Assembly (NCBI GenBank): GCA_013420905.1
Contig: JAAXNY010000006.1
Span: forward strand, 930,001-994,000
DNA from: Collybia mongolica
Lineage: Eukaryota; Basidiomycota; Agaricomycetes; Agaricales; Clitocybaceae
Length of the DNA stretch: 64,000 bases
Direction: 5' to 3'
Below the pieces are notes generated by a model. It was not told the DNA's origin. It searched no databases and worked only from the letters and a program-made list of their open reading frames with translations. Each line of letters starts with the position of its first letter. Position 1 is the first letter of the stretch. Made by a program: the position numbers and the translations under genes. Positions 49,329 through 62,261 of this stretch are shown here, piece after piece.

Positions 49329-51482
49329 TCAACCGAGCACAAGTATTGGGCAAGAGTTGTAGCTTGTAGATGATACAAAGATATCGAGAGGGGGGAAAAA
49401 ACGAAATAAAGGATAGGAGCACAAAGACCACGGTATAAAAAAACACACTCTAATGAACAGTCGCTCTGACTGGTCCTCCAGTGTATCCAGCTCGAAGATA
49501 AAATCGACGATGCGGTGCCGGAGTGAGGGCGTGTAGGCCTGAGAGCAATGGCCGAGCATCTCCTATTTCTTCGGATTTGAAAGGTTTTTCAATATACAGC
49601 TTACCCCTTGGGGCTCGAGGACGACCTTTGTACCGTCACATCGCGCTTTATCCGTGAACTCCGAGCAAAGTTCGTTGATATCGATATCCTGTGAGCTTGA
49701 CGATGAGCTCGGGTCGTAGGGGAAGCTGGGGTAGCGTACCTTGAACTTGGGATTCGACGTGATGCTCCGCCAGGCACTCAAAACTTCGATGTTCTGATCG
49801 CTTTGCTGTGTCTTTGGAAAGTTTGAACCTTCACACATGATCATGGTTCCGAGAATTTCATCTGAGCTTTTGCGAAGGGTCTTGTTGGTATTGGTGGCGG
49901 GCGCAAACGGCGAAGGCCCGGAGCTCTCTATCCGTTTCACCATCTCACCCTTGGTCTTCGGGCATTCCGACTCATTGTGACCCTCGTGACCGATATCCGA
50001 GTCAGATGTAGATCCGTCTCTGGGAGTATCGAAGAGTGGGTCTGAAGTTATGGAGGACGGTGACGACGTAGTGGAGAAGGCGGGAGATCGAGAGGCAGTC
50101 GTGATATTGACCGTACTATGGTGCGTAATCGGGCTATCTGAGGCTGTGGAGCTGGCACCGTAGGGAGTATAGTCGTTGCGTGTCATGTATCCATTGAGGA
50201 GATCGTCCAAAGACTGTTCATTCTGGTTTGCAGGTGACGACCATGTCGATAAACCATTCAAATCGAAATTGTATGTATTATGAGGTTCAGTAGTACTGGC
50301 GGCAGTAGGCGATGCTGAATCGAACGTTGAAGCAAAGGACATGAACATAGGGTTGCTGGCAATTGTAGTGTATGGAGTATTGTTCGTCAAGCCCGGGTTG
50401 GTGGAGGCACCAAAACCGAAATCCATTTGCATTGCACCATCGGTAGCCGTCGTTTGTGGGCTGTCATCCAGAAGGTTAAGCATGGCCGGATCAAATGAGG
50501 TCAGCGAGCTCCAATCTAAGGGGTTTTGAGTCTTTGGTGACGTAGGAGACCTGGTGGATGCGGGCGAATGTGCAACAGACAGCCGGGAAGATGTTGAAAA
50601 TGCAGGAGACGATACTGAGAACGCGGGCGACTGGGAGGCAAATGAAGTGGATGCTTGTGCATTCTCCGTACCTGCACTAGACGTTTTCGGCACGGCAAAA
50701 GTGAATGACGACTGCTTAAGTGACAAATTCTCATTTTGTAGACGGGAGAGGAGGTCACGTAGATTTTCGTTCTCAGACAGTGCTTGCTCGTTTTTTGCTT
50801 CGAGTGCTGCTACCTTATCTTCCAACTAATTGGTCTCCTGATCAGTCCTGATGAAAAAAATCCCATGCGACCAGATTAACTTACATCTTTGACATGCTTT
50901 TCTTTACGCTCTCGGAAAGCTCGCTGAGCGGCACGATTCTGCTCCTTACGTTTCAATAACCGGGTCTCATCCTTTGGCTAAAGTTACGTCATTACATCGA
51001 AATCGATATGGAGCTTGTGGAAAAACTTACAGGGGCTGTAGTCCCCAAGGATTTGCGCCGAGCCGCTGACGATAATTTTTTGTTGCCCGCTGGGAGACTC
51101 TCTGTGTAAGAGAGGGACAGGACGGATCTTGTACAAACTCACAGGTGTGCTGAGATTTCTGGCTGGGTCCTTCTTCAAAGTCTTCGTCGCTTGCTTTCCT
51201 CTTCAAAACGGAGTCAGCTCCTTCATCGTTTCCGCCGTCGCCATTCATATTAGGGGGACTCGGACTGCTGTCCTCTGAAGGTGGGGTTATACTAGGGAGC
51301 GAATACCGTGATATATTCTGAGGGTTGATTCCGTCCGCGTAGTCGTAATTGGTGGCGGCATTCCCGGTTGGGAACTGCTTTTGCAGTAGGGCTAAGAAGT
51401 CGTCGTCTGCAATCTGAGAGAATGAGGTCGCATGGGAAAGATCCCAAAGCGGTGTGCTGTCGATGGTGCCGAACGACTCCAT
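49329..51482 (-). CDS. YAP1: Yap1/Pap1-like bZIP oxidative-stress transcription factor
   Basis: Nuclear activator of redox and detoxification genes. The start at 51482 reads MESFGTIDSTPLWDLSHATS. The basic region KRKEQNRAAQRAFRERKEK carries the Yap-type NxxAQxxFR signature, followed by a leucine zipper (LEDKVAALEAKNEQALSENE). A long Ser/Thr/Pro-rich activation region follows. The C-terminus has cysteines expected of the redox domain and export signal: MCEGS, ELCSEFTDKARCDG and GHCSQAY. The last exon (acceptor near 49562, phase 0 after EPQG) was chosen because it supplies the final cysteine; the exact stop, 49329 or after a further intron, is uncertain. The intron near 51,070-51,140 is also not fully resolved. 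Regulation by Cys oxidation is a property of the family, not shown here. Confidence 0.85.
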
Positions 51483-53142
51483 TGGTTAAAATTTGCGGGA
51501 TAAAAACGAGGAAAAAGGGAGGTTATAGGGTGGAGGAATGATAGTCAACAACAGGGGCAACAGCGGTAAAATGTGGTGGAAAAGAGTGGCTCTCGTTGAG
51601 CAAAAGCAACGGTGCTGATGGTCGGAGACGAGGAGATAAACTGTTAGCTGGTCTAACTGGGTCTCACCACTGACTCCTGACAAAGCCCGCAATAACTGGT
51701 CACGACCCCTATTATTTATTTATTTATTTATGACCCTCCATCTCCTCGGCACGTTCCCGCCGATTCACCATGTGCATCCCGATAACCCTGCACGACTGCC
51801 GTTCGCTGGGTCCCTGCCGGTTGAATAAATTGCGGAGGAGTCCTGAAATCTCATACCAATTTTGACGCCGCCTTCCCTCGGAATCCATCGATGTTTCCAC
51901 CAATAGCGTTAGTAAAATGGTGGACCCCCGCCGCGTTTTCCTTCTCGCGAATTCAGTAGGAGGGATAGCGGGTCGGCCAACGTGACGCGGATGTTTCGCA
52001 AACACTCAAAAAACCAGATCGTCACTTCTATCTCACTCCGTGAACGCCGCGGCGTGGGTGTTTGAATTGTAAAATTCAACGTTGATATCAAAATCAGAAC
52101 CTATAGCAAGTCGTAGGGTCACAAACGTTGCCGCTAGCCTTCACTTCGCTGCCCTCCGCATATGCCGCGCTCACATGAACGTCTTATCATTCCATGCGAT
52201 GACTTGTCGGCAGTACAATGCCGTTCAAGGGCAACGTCATCTTCGGCATCCAAAGGAACTCTATTTCCTCGAACAAGTCAAGAGTGATCCTAGCTTCCGC
52301 CTTGGTCATAACCGCGACTCTCCGCGACTCCTAACAACCGATAGCATTGGATTATCTGAATTTGCAAAAGACATGTTTTGCGCATCGGGGATTTCGCGTC
52401 CCCATTCGGTTTCGCTTATGTCAGAATGATCGTCTCGGACCCACCGAAATGCCTCCGATAACCTCTCCGAATCGGCATACTTCGAATATTGGTGAATAGC
52501 AATCGCATGAATGGAAACGCATCCCTGTAAAAGGCGTGAATCGTGCGAGACTGCAGAACCGCCGGGACTGTCAGGACTCAGACAACCCGTGGAAGCTTGT
52601 GGATCATCACGCTAACAGAGCGCAGTAACCCAATCGGGAAACTTCGAACCAGGGACTGCAACGAGCGGCTCCTCAATCCAATGATCCTTTGTTACCCCTG
52701 GCTCCTTTGATCTAGGAAGCTGGTGAGTTCAAGGGCATCATCGGGCAAGGTAGCCCTTACAGCCACCCGGTATCCTCCCTGATTGAACGACGACCACCAA
52801 ATGGTTCTGAGATATAGCCCATTCAGTGAGGACAAACGAAATAGAATGATAGTGATTAATACGGTAGGCAGAGGGTGCTGCAGGCTGCAATGAGCCCGAG
52901 ACATATATACATATATATATGAAGATGGTACAGATAATTTATCCATGCATTGATGATTTGCGAAGTATGAGGAAGAAAGGGTATCCCGCGAGGTGTGTGG
53001 ATATGGAATGGGATCCATGCAGTCGGGAAAAGAGGCCGAAACGAAGGTGTCGATTGGAAAGTGAGGGCTTGGAGATCGGACTTCTGAGAGAACGGGGATG
53101 GCAATAAATCAGAAGGATCACTGTGAGGTGATTGCATGTTAG
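51483..53142. other. Intergenic 1.7 kb upstream of the Yap-like gene
   Basis: Contains the probable Yap-like promoter with a CT-rich and ACAACAGGGGCAACAGC stretch. It also has a TTTA microsatellite near 51,713-51,732 and a TA-rich microsatellite near 52,900-52,920. A 115-codon frame at 52082-52429 (+) has no similarity. Confidence 0.45.
51713..51732. repeat. TTTA microsatellite
   Basis: Five tandem ATTT/TTTA units upstream of the Yap-like gene. Confidence 0.8.
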
Positions 53143-54613
53143 TTATTCCTGAATCATATATCCTAAAGGCACAAGGATACTGACGTAGTACTCGATCTCA
53201 AGCTGGAAGATACAAGGAACAGTTTATTTGATGAGTATGAATTTGTAAGTTTAGATACCATGATGTATAAATTCCAGGACATACGAAAAGGAACGCCACA
53301 TTCCGTGGCCACAAAATGTTCAGACCGACCGGGTTATATAGGCCGGTGTTTAGATCATCAACTAGGTATCGAAGACGTTGCATTTCCTGGACAAATCAAG
53401 ATCAGCTGATGTGCGTTTATAAAGCGGTTTGACCGGGATTTGCCTTTTCATAATGCGAGGTGAAAATAAGCTTTGAGAGTTGGAGACTGAACACGGCTAG
53501 CATATTATCCAGAAATGAATGACGGAGGCTATGCGCTGAAATGAGAAGTTCATTGATGGCGTTGATAGATTCCAGAAACTGGGTCGGAGTTATCTATCGT
53601 CCATCTGGTATTAGCATGGCTTCTCAAGCAGATGGGACCATTTCGTTCAAGGAGGTGAGAAGATCACACGCACCCGGCCCTCGATTTCAAGAGGATATAT
53701 TGGAGTGAATTGAATGAGCTCGCCCCCAGTATAGTCTCGCTCTATTCTTAGTACCTCCCGTGGGTGATGGACACCAATCTGTCCAATCGGATGCGTCCCA
53801 TACGCCGAATCTGAAGGCGGCGGTCCGAAGTAGTAAGATGATTTAGGTATCAGCGGTCGTGCATGTCTGTAAAGATTACAAGGTCAACCCGATTTATTGC
53901 CGTGTCCCAGTTGGGGAAAGGGCTCACGTTACACTTTGCAAATTATGAAATTTCCTGGATCCTAAAGTTGAGTAGTAATCTGGGCCGCTCTTGCCGTCAA
54001 TATCCGGAGGGTCGATGAGCTCCCAAGGCTGAGGAGAGGGCGGCTTCAAGTCTAACCGAAGATGGGATGCACGTCTGGAGGCCACGGGCGAGGGCTTCAA
54101 GTCCACCCCCGGGTAAAGAAGACGCCCATTTGAGTCTACTACATCATCTTCTTCTTCAATTACTTTCAGCTCCTGAGCGTCGTTCACCGAGGAGTTTATG
54201 TGAAGTGGGTCTTGTATTGTATCAAACCCTTCCGTGACACCCTCTTGGGTTTCCTGTATTTTTCGAGGTGTGAGATACGCTTCACGAAGTGCCTCCTCGG
54301 ATGGTGAGGAACCTCGTGCAGTGCCGCTTGTAATTGATACTCTCTTCTCGTCTGACTCGTCGGCCCCTTCTTCGGCTACCTCTAACATAGTTCGCTCCTG
54401 CTGAATGTCAGAGACATCCATCGAAAAAGAGTCCCCACGGGCCTCAGACTCCAACTGAATTCCTGGGAGCGTGCCTCTAGTTTCCTCCGAAGAGTGAGTG
54501 GGCGTTGGCGTCCGTGCTGTTGGCTGTAGTGTTGGTGTTGTTTCGTGAGAGGGCCCGTCTTGCGGCAGCGACGCAGCTTGGGCAAACTGTACTTGGGTGC
54601 TTGAAGAGTTCAT
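53143..54613 (-). CDS. ERF4: ERF4-type subunit of the Ras palmitoyltransferase
   Basis: ERF4 (Golga7 in animals) stabilises the DHHC acyltransferase ERF2 at the ER/Golgi and is needed to palmitoylate Ras. Five exons (53928-54613, 53674-53866, 53444-53593, 53285-53386, 53143-53202) sum to 1,191 nt, 396 residues. The first 230 residues are acidic, Ser/Thr/Glu-rich and probably disordered. The conserved domain begins YYFGPPPSDSAYGTHPIG, then HHPREVLRIERDYTGGELIQ, FTPIYPLEIEGR, ITPTQFLESINAINELLISA and EKEMQRLRYLVDDLN, ending LNILWPRNVAFLFLEIEYY. The intron between exons 3 and 4 has a GC donor (GAAAAG|GCAAAT). The long acidic N-terminal extension is much longer than in animal Golga7. Confidence 0.88.
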
Positions 54614-57600
54614 AGCATTGAGGCAAGGACAAATAGAGCAGATTTGTAAGTGCCCAAAAGGCTTGGACAGCAAGTCCGCAAAACCTCAAGGCGGTATTTG
54701 TTCCGAACAAATAAGCGTATGTATAAATAATGCTTTTGCCACATCGTCGCGCTTGAGCATGGCCCATGAATTCAACGAAATGCTTACCATGCTAATGTTC
54801 CAGGTTTGGGCACTATCCCTCCTCGTCATGTAAATTTGAATGTATTTGAACGCCCAGCCACTTTCACGTTGTACCATTATGCTTTCCGGTCCCCAGAACA
54901 GAGAGTCTCCTAAACAACATCGGCGACCCCAATTCTTCCATCACACAAGAACATCTTCAATCGCACCCTTCAAGTCAATTCCATGTTCAGTTAGTTTGGT
55001 CCCTAGCGCCTGGGGCGACTCTTCGGCGTGCTCGACTCTCCAACACACCTCGCGAGCATCTTTATTTTGTAGCAGATAAATTCAATCATCTTCTCCTAGC
55101 GTGTCTGTTGCTCCGAGCCACTTGCCTACATTTTTCCCGTAGGGAGGGGGTGTGATGACCCACGAAAGGACCTTCACACCACGCCCACTAAAGCTCGAAA
55201 ACCACACCGCCTCTCATCAGACACTAAGCGGAGGATGTCTGTCGTCAGGCCCTAGCGCTCAGACGTACATAACAACTAAGCTACCTGGTTGCGCATCCCT
55301 CTGGACATTGTGAAACCCCCTAGAGAATTTGTTCGAGCTTAACACTGACCACGTCCCAAGGGGAGTGATATCTGGAAAAGCAACACTTCGCCATAAAGTC
55401 CATTCTCGTACACGGCTCGCACGAAGGACAGAAGATATCAGGCTAAGAACGTATCATGGAGAATGTTAGACTCGAAAGGCGGTGAGACTAGCAGCAACGA
55501 CCATCGAGTAAATGACTCCAACTGACTCGACAAAAGCAGATACAAAACAGTGCAGGCTGGGGTTTCGCAACCTATTCTTCCCTGCACCTCTCTGAGTCGC
55601 AACATATAGTTAGATAAATGTGGTTCGTGCAGCAGCCGTCTCCTTACAGTACGGTAAGGGGACCACTAAATCCATGCCGTTCTCTGGTCGCAAGGTTGAC
55701 ATGTTGTCAGGGATATTCCAGTGCTTATAATCTTAACGTCGAACCAATGTTCATTTCACACAGATACGGGTGAGCAGGCGTTGATGGTTCTTGTTCTAAA
55801 TCAAAAACACTGTACATCAGTAACCACCAGGCCTGAATTTTTTTGTTCTGATGATGCAGGAATGTAGCGCTGTATGATGTGATGAGCTGGCTATTTTCTT
55901 GGTGGGTGGAGCATTCGGGGTTATGGTCGATAGAATCGCGTCAAATTTTGCCCGATACATCTACTGTCCCAGCAAACACGTCAGCTGTGCTTGGCAACCA
56001 AGGACGGTAAACGATGACAGGCAGGCGCAAAGAATCACAGCGTGGCATGGCATCAAGCTGCCATGAGATGTCCAAAACGTAGGAAAATAGTTTACAATCC
56101 CAGAAACACTAGTTTTATCGATAGATGGCTGATTACACCTTTAGGGCATAAGACCTACAGGTGTCACTGGATCGTTCTGCGTCATCTATCCTTGTTCCAG
56201 GTAACACCGTGTCGCTACGTCACCCTGCCCTTATTCTAGCTAACTTTGCTTGTACTATGGTTCCAAAAACGATGCCAATCACTCTGTCACCAGACAAGGA
56301 AGTTTCTAAAAAATCCAATAAGGAACGCGTTTCCAACTCTCTGGAGCCGCTATTCAGAGCGCTAGAACACTCATGTCCGACCCTTCGAATGAACCAGTTT
56401 GAACCCTCCACGGACAGGAAGAATTTCCGTACACTCTTTTGCTTTTGCCTCAGGTGGAGCTACCGATTGGCACAGGAGTTGTCGGGAAACCCATCCCGAC
56501 ATATTGCCGGACAGGGTCAAAGAAAACGCGTTACACGAACGGGACCCATAGTGCTTTTTATGGATCAACGTTTGAAAAGTATTTCCCGGAATACCCGCGA
56601 AAGCGGTCTGAGAATGATCATATATGATTGCATCATCAAGTACACCTTAGATGGCATTCGCCCTCTCGTAAAGTTTGAGGCCGACGAATGCCTCAGACCA
56701 CCGACTCCAATAACTGTGAACCCGCAACAAACCTACACCGCTCCTACCAGCTTAGAAGTTGCCTTAGCTGGGTCTCTGGTTCTACTGTAGAGCGTTGTTG
56801 AACTCGAGTCCGGTCCGGTCAAGAAAACAAACCGTTTGAAATCGGGGAAATAACCCAGTTCAATTGTGGTTCTTCATGACCCCAATCTTGATATGTGTGG
56901 GTTTAACAAAAGGGGAGGGGCATTTCATATCCTTGCAACAAACAAACGGTATGCAGGACAGATACCTGGATCGACGGGCGATGAACAACAAAGAAGACCT
57001 GCAAAAAATAGGTGAAGTCAATCGAAATGGTTATTGATACTTTTCATCATCCTCCACGACAAAGCAAGCCCTTTATAGTCAGGAAGGGTAGTTCGGAACT
57101 CGAGTTTCACAGTTTTCCTCGACATTTCCCCCCCCCACACTACCGCCTGACATCCAAAAAAAGATGGTTGTCAAAGCCAAACTGCAATTCGCAATGATAC
57201 CTCGGCATACTCTTTTTTCGTACACAGCTATGCGACCCACCCTTCCTCGATCATCACCTAAGCCGACCAACTTCATGACATTATATATAGAGCTTGTCGA
57301 GTCTCGATTCCACGATCTGGTTTCGTCGCCCTTGGACACCGCTTGTCGTACCTGACCTGACTTTTATATTTTTTGCTTAGCCTCCATCATCCTTGCATAG
57401 TCATCATCATCAGCATCGTCAAAATATCAAAAGTTCAAACCTCGGCATTCTGGTGGCTGATCACCCCCCGCACGGTAACTCACGGTCTGCAAGGATCTGT
57501 CACCTCGGGGGAATCCAGATACTGGATCGTGCAGATTTCACACCTAGCGAGATCACTCAACTTGTCATCGCAAGTTCGGCGGTTGCAAGGAGTTGCCGCG

Positions 57601-58173
57601 CAATGACATCTACGGAGGTCCATATCATATAAGTAATCATCTTTTTGTTAGATCGCCTTTTATATTTGGATCTGACAGACCATCAGGGGGCCAACGCATC
57701 AGTCGGTTATGGTGGGCGGCATGGGACATAAAAATAACGATCAATGAGCGCTGCCATTACCGTTTCAGCGTCTGACAGGTTGCCATGTGCTACGATGAGT
57801 ACGTAGTTAACCTTCGACATCATTAGAGTTTGACTGAACGATCGTTCCAATATGAGCGTGTTTCCGAATTCAAAAGCCTTTAATATCAACGATTTGATCT
57901 CGTCGTTCCTGGTTATCAACAAAATTCAACAGTTTATTTCACTTCAGTGATCACACGATGAAATGTTGAAGATTTGGTTGTTGTTGTGTGAAATAGCTAC
58001 TGAAGCTCAAGTAATTGTAATAATAGCTACATGTTTGTAAAAAAATCTAAAGAGGTTGTTCTCGTATACTACAGCGGGTTTGGATGCAAGGTGGTGAGAG
58101 TGCAAGATATCGAGGGCGAAATTCATAATTCATGATGCGTCAAGCAAGGCAATACCAAATGCCACAAGCAAGC
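54614..58173. other. Gene-poor 3.6 kb, one 209-codon frame
   Basis: No recognised gene. The longest frame (56161-56790, +) has no similarity I can name and no codon bias resembling its neighbours. A sequence beginning TGTGATGACCCACG at 55151 resembles the start of some LTRs, but no matching end or target duplication was found. The right end (57,950-58,173) is likely the 3' untranslated region of the SSN6 gene. Confidence 0.45.
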
Positions 58174-61100
58174 CTACGGGCCATCCTTTTTCTCCGACGG
58201 TGGTGAGGGTACATGTTTCGAAGATGATGGTGACCGCGAACTCGAGTGGCCATGTTCGGCCAGCTTCGAGCGTGACGGTGGCGAGATCGACCTACTCTCA
58301 TCAACCTGCATCCTGTCGTCGCGATCGGCGGGGGAGGGAGCAGTGGAAGACGGGGAGAGAGTAGTGATCGGAGGAAGCGCAATGGGAGCCGAACTGCTAC
58401 CATGCGATGCAAGGCCCGCACCAACAGGTCGAGGGTGTGGTGGAAGAGTGGCAGGAAGGGGAGGACTTGGCGGATAAGGATCAAGAGGTTGACGTGCTTC
58501 TGGGGAATGCGAGGCTGGTTGGGTTCTAAAAGGGATTGGGGAAGGGCGTGTAGACGGGAGAGGGGTACCCCTGCCACCTGACGGGGAAGAAACGCGACGC
58601 TTGTCCATTCTTGAGCGTTTATTGTCCGATAAATCTTCGGGCCCAGGGCTAAGAGGTCTCTTCAAAGAAGCCGACTGCATCGGGGGTGACACATGGCTCC
58701 GCGTGGATGAGACCGAGTTACGGTGAGACGCAGGGGGTCGAGGCGAACGATCATTGTGTCGACTGCCAGAAGAGACCGTCGGGGAGTGTGAGGGTTCTGC
58801 AGGAGGCGCTGACCGATACGAGGACAAGTTCATCAAGGCGTCGGTAACGCCACTCTCATCATAATCCTCATCAATCATCCTTGACGGAGGACGGGGAGTG
58901 GCGCTCGTTGGTGAGGGTTGAACCGATCGCGAGGATCCTGAACCGTTAGAACTGACTTCGGGCGACCCCGGTCCTTTGGGGTAGGAATGCATCTTGTAAC
59001 TACTAGGGGTATTGGAAGGGCCTCCCCGATCCACACCAAACATCTTCGGCGTTTCCGAACCCGCATGTTCTTCCCTTGAACGCTTCGCCGGCGCTCGCTT
59101 CTTCCTCGGATTTTTGGCCGGGGCATCGGACATGCTCATGACAGGTGCGGGGGGCTCTGGCTCTTTCTCCTTGGCAGGGCGGCGTCGGCGTTCCTTCGGT
59201 TCGGATGATGATGCTAAACGCGGGCTTTCCGACCCACGAGCATTGCTACCAACGAGGATGTGCGGAGGGGGATTGCGACTTGTGTTGCGTAATCCTTCAG
59301 GAGATCCAACATAGCTGCGGTCAGCCCTTGGCTCTGGCTCATAGTCCCGTTGATCGCGAGCATCATAACGAGGATCATATCGTCGCGGAGCTTGTTGCTC
59401 ATGGTGAGCAGGTGGGGCAGGCGAGGGCCTAGAATGAGAGGGATGCGCGGATGGTGGAGGAGCAATAGGGCCCTTTGATTCCCAGTACCGTGCGGGGTGG
59501 GAGCGTGGGGACGGTTCAGGGGGTGAATGAGCTCTGTGCGCAGGAGAACGGGGAGGATAGAAAGGTGGAGCGGGGTGTGAGGCATGAGGAGGTAGAGGAT
59601 AATCTGTTCCATGTCTCGTTCGACGGTCGGACTCTTTTTCCCATTCACGGTGTTCAACAGCAGGAGGGCGGCGGTCCCATCCTCCTTCCACCTCAACGGA
59701 ACGATTTGGCTCGTGTCGAGGGGGTGGATAAGAGCGGGGAGATCGCTGGGAAGGGACAGCACTAGGCTGTGCTGGGCCTACAGCTTGCCTCGAGGGGTAT
59801 GTTTGGAAGGGGGGCGGAGGTGGTGGTGGGGAGCGTGCGCGGCTGGAGTTGTGAGCGTGTGGTGGCGGGGGTGGGGACGGAGAACGAGACAATGGTCGTG
59901 GATTTCGGGTGAAATATGAATCCTGTTGATGTGGGTGGTCGTTCCTGAGCTCTTCGACGCGCGCTTGTTGCTGAGGGACGGGATGCTGAAGCAGTAAGCT
60001 TTGGTGGCCAAGAGGGCCTCCGCGCGAAGGAGGATAATCCCGTGCGTGTGACCGGTCAACATCCATCGGCGCCAAAGGTGTGTGCGAAGGCACATGCCTG
60101 GTCTCATCCAGGATAACAGGGGGTGGAGGTCCACCTCGGAACGGTCCCGGTGAGGAGCGACCCGCACCAACTTGTGAAGGCGGAGGGAGAGAAATCTCAT
60201 TGGAAGGTCCACGGGAGTCCGTGCGGAAGACTGGGCGACTGTTCGAAGACTGCAGGAGGAGTGGTGCAGTGAGACCATGAGGTGGCACAACGGCACTGGC
60301 ATACGCAGTCGGATGAACATCCTGAGGTCCAGGTGCAGCAGGTAGCTGACCACCGGTGGCTTGAGCTGTCTTCAAGAGCTGTAAGCGTTGCGAAATGGCC
60401 GGATTGCTGGGATCAAGCTCGCATGCTCGAGCATATGCATCGATTGCATCCGATATTTGGTTGTTACAGCTTTCATAGAGGCTACCGAGATCAAACCAAA
60501 CTTCGGAGATGTATGGGTTGATGCGAATCGCGCGGGAGTAAGCGTCGAGGGCATCACGGAACTGGTTGATTTGGAAATAAAGAACGCCGATGGAACACCA
60601 GAACGTCGGGTTACGTCCGTCGCGATAAACGGCTTGTTGATATGCTTCGTAGGCCTTGTTGTATTTCTGACCAGCCATGTATGCTCGGCCAAGGAGATAC
60701 CAACTCTGAGCGTCGGAGGGGTCTGTGCAATATGCGTTGAGAATTTGCCAGAAAAAAAAAGAAATTAGGAGTCCTTACCAGCTTCAAGACTTTTGGTTAA
60801 GTACTGGATTGCGAGGTCCTGATTCTGGAAGGTGGAGCCATCCTGATGGTAAAGCCAACCAAGTTGTTGAAGTACTTTTGCGTGGCCAGGGTTATCGGCA
60901 ACGACACGCTCATAGGCATCTTTTGCACGGACATGCTAAAGTGACAGGGTCAATGACGGTTCGTCGATAAGGGTCAGGATACTAACGTCTTTCTGTTGTT
61001 CATAGACATGTCCAATTTGAAACCAAATGTCGGCATGTGCGAGAGGGCTCGGGGGGCTCCGCAGAATTCGATCGAAACAGGCAAGCGACTCGTCATATTT

Positions 61101-62261
61101 TCCCTGTTGTTTGTAAATTATCCCTAAGCGGAACAGAATTTCGTTCGACTTGTCAAAGTCGAGTTCTATGGCAACGAGTGAGACGACATCGAAGCGGATG
61201 TATAAGAGTTCTACTAACCTCCGTCCATTCTCAAAACCGACGAAAAAGCTTCTTCGGCGTGATCCAACGAGCCGTATCGGTCGTAAAGGATGCCAATGCC
61301 ATACCATAATTTGGGGTCTTCCTACAATGCAAGGTTAGCAACGTAAGAACCGAAGAGAACGAAGACTAACTTTAGGATTCGGTAATAGGTACAGGGCTTG
61401 TTGATACGCTGAATAAGCTTTCTGAAGGTCGTCTTGCATGAGATAACAGTGACCTAGAATAAGAACTTCATTAGCTTCGAGAAGGATATGGATGTTAGAC
61501 GACGTACCCAAGGCGCTCCAGACTTCGCCATTTTCTTCTTGGAGGCCGAGGACGCGCTGGAAGTAATCGACAGCCTTAAAAAAAAAAAAAAAACGTCATG
61601 GGTTAGATCGAGATCTAATGTATTTTCCCTACACAGCCAAACAGAGAAGATGCATCGGCGGTCCGAGTTTCTCCGCGGACTCGGCATCAGGCATAGAAAG
61701 AAAAAAAAAACTCGCGAGCGGTTGATGGAAAAGGGTTGTGAATAGCACATATACAACACTACTAACCTTGGGATAATTTTCCTTGATCCGAGCTATGCCT
61801 GCGACTTGCGTAAGGCCAGACAGGGACATCGGGTTGTGCCGCAGGGCGTTTTCGTATGCGGATAGCGCATGCTCTAGGTCTCCCATTTGTTCGGCAACTC
61901 GACCTGGGTTGGGTAGGGAAAAAAAATAAAATAATATATGTTAGATGTGCGGCTTCTTGAGAAATGACAGGGACTCACCTATCAAAAGCCACGTCTGCTC
62001 GTTTGCCATATTAAGTTTGTGAATAATTGAAGGGGCTGTGGAAGCTCCATTTGGAGCTGCGGCTACAGCTGAAGGTGATACAAGGGCATTGACACCATTG
62101 CTGGCACCAGGTGGAATTGTTGTACCACCATTCAAGTGTGGCGGGTGAGTCTGAGGATGGGATGGGTGTGTGATCAGATTGTGGGTATGGGGATGGACAG
62201 TGGCGGGAGCAGGCTCATGTGCGCGTTCCCGCTCGGGCTGTCGAGGGAGGTGGCGAGACAT
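58174..62261 (-). CDS. SSN6: SSN6/CYC8 TPR subunit of the Tup1 corepressor
   Basis: General nuclear corepressor adaptor that links sequence-specific repressors to Tup1. The start at 62261 reads MSRHLPRQPERERAHEPAPA, with a His/Pro-rich lead. About ten TPR repeats follow across many short exons: MGDLEHALSAYENALRHNPM, LLPNPKEDPKLWYGIGILY, KSNEILFRLGIIYKQQGKYD, ADIWFQIGHVYEQQKD, DAQSWYLLGRAYMAGQKYNK and FWCSIGVLYFQINQFRDALD. The last exon (58174 to about 60,770) carries the final repeats and roughly 650 residues of Pro/Ser/Arg-rich disordered sequence. Repeat number and order match CYC8 rather than O-GlcNAc transferase, which would continue into a catalytic domain. One intron contains a run of 16 A. 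Confidence 0.93.
61578..61593 (+). repeat. A16 homopolymer inside an SSN6 intron
   Basis: Sixteen consecutive A on the plus strand (T on the coding strand), within the intron following the repeat that ends QRVLGLQEENGEVWSALG upstream of it in the gene. A second A10 run lies at 61701-61710. On the coding strand these are pyrimidine tracts and may aid splicing; they are also likely assembly-length errors. Confidence 0.85.

Noticed and set aside
52600..52670. B-box-like GGTTCGAAG on the minus strand suggesting a tRNA
   Set aside because: No acceptor stem, D-arm or anticodon arm can be folded around it.
55151..55760. LTR-like sequence starting TGTGATGACC
   Set aside because: No matching CA terminus with a 5-bp target duplication and no second copy in the window.
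56161..56790. 209-codon frame as a protein-coding gene
   Set aside because: No similarity to any family I know, no introns, and low-information composition; kept only as an unexplained frame.
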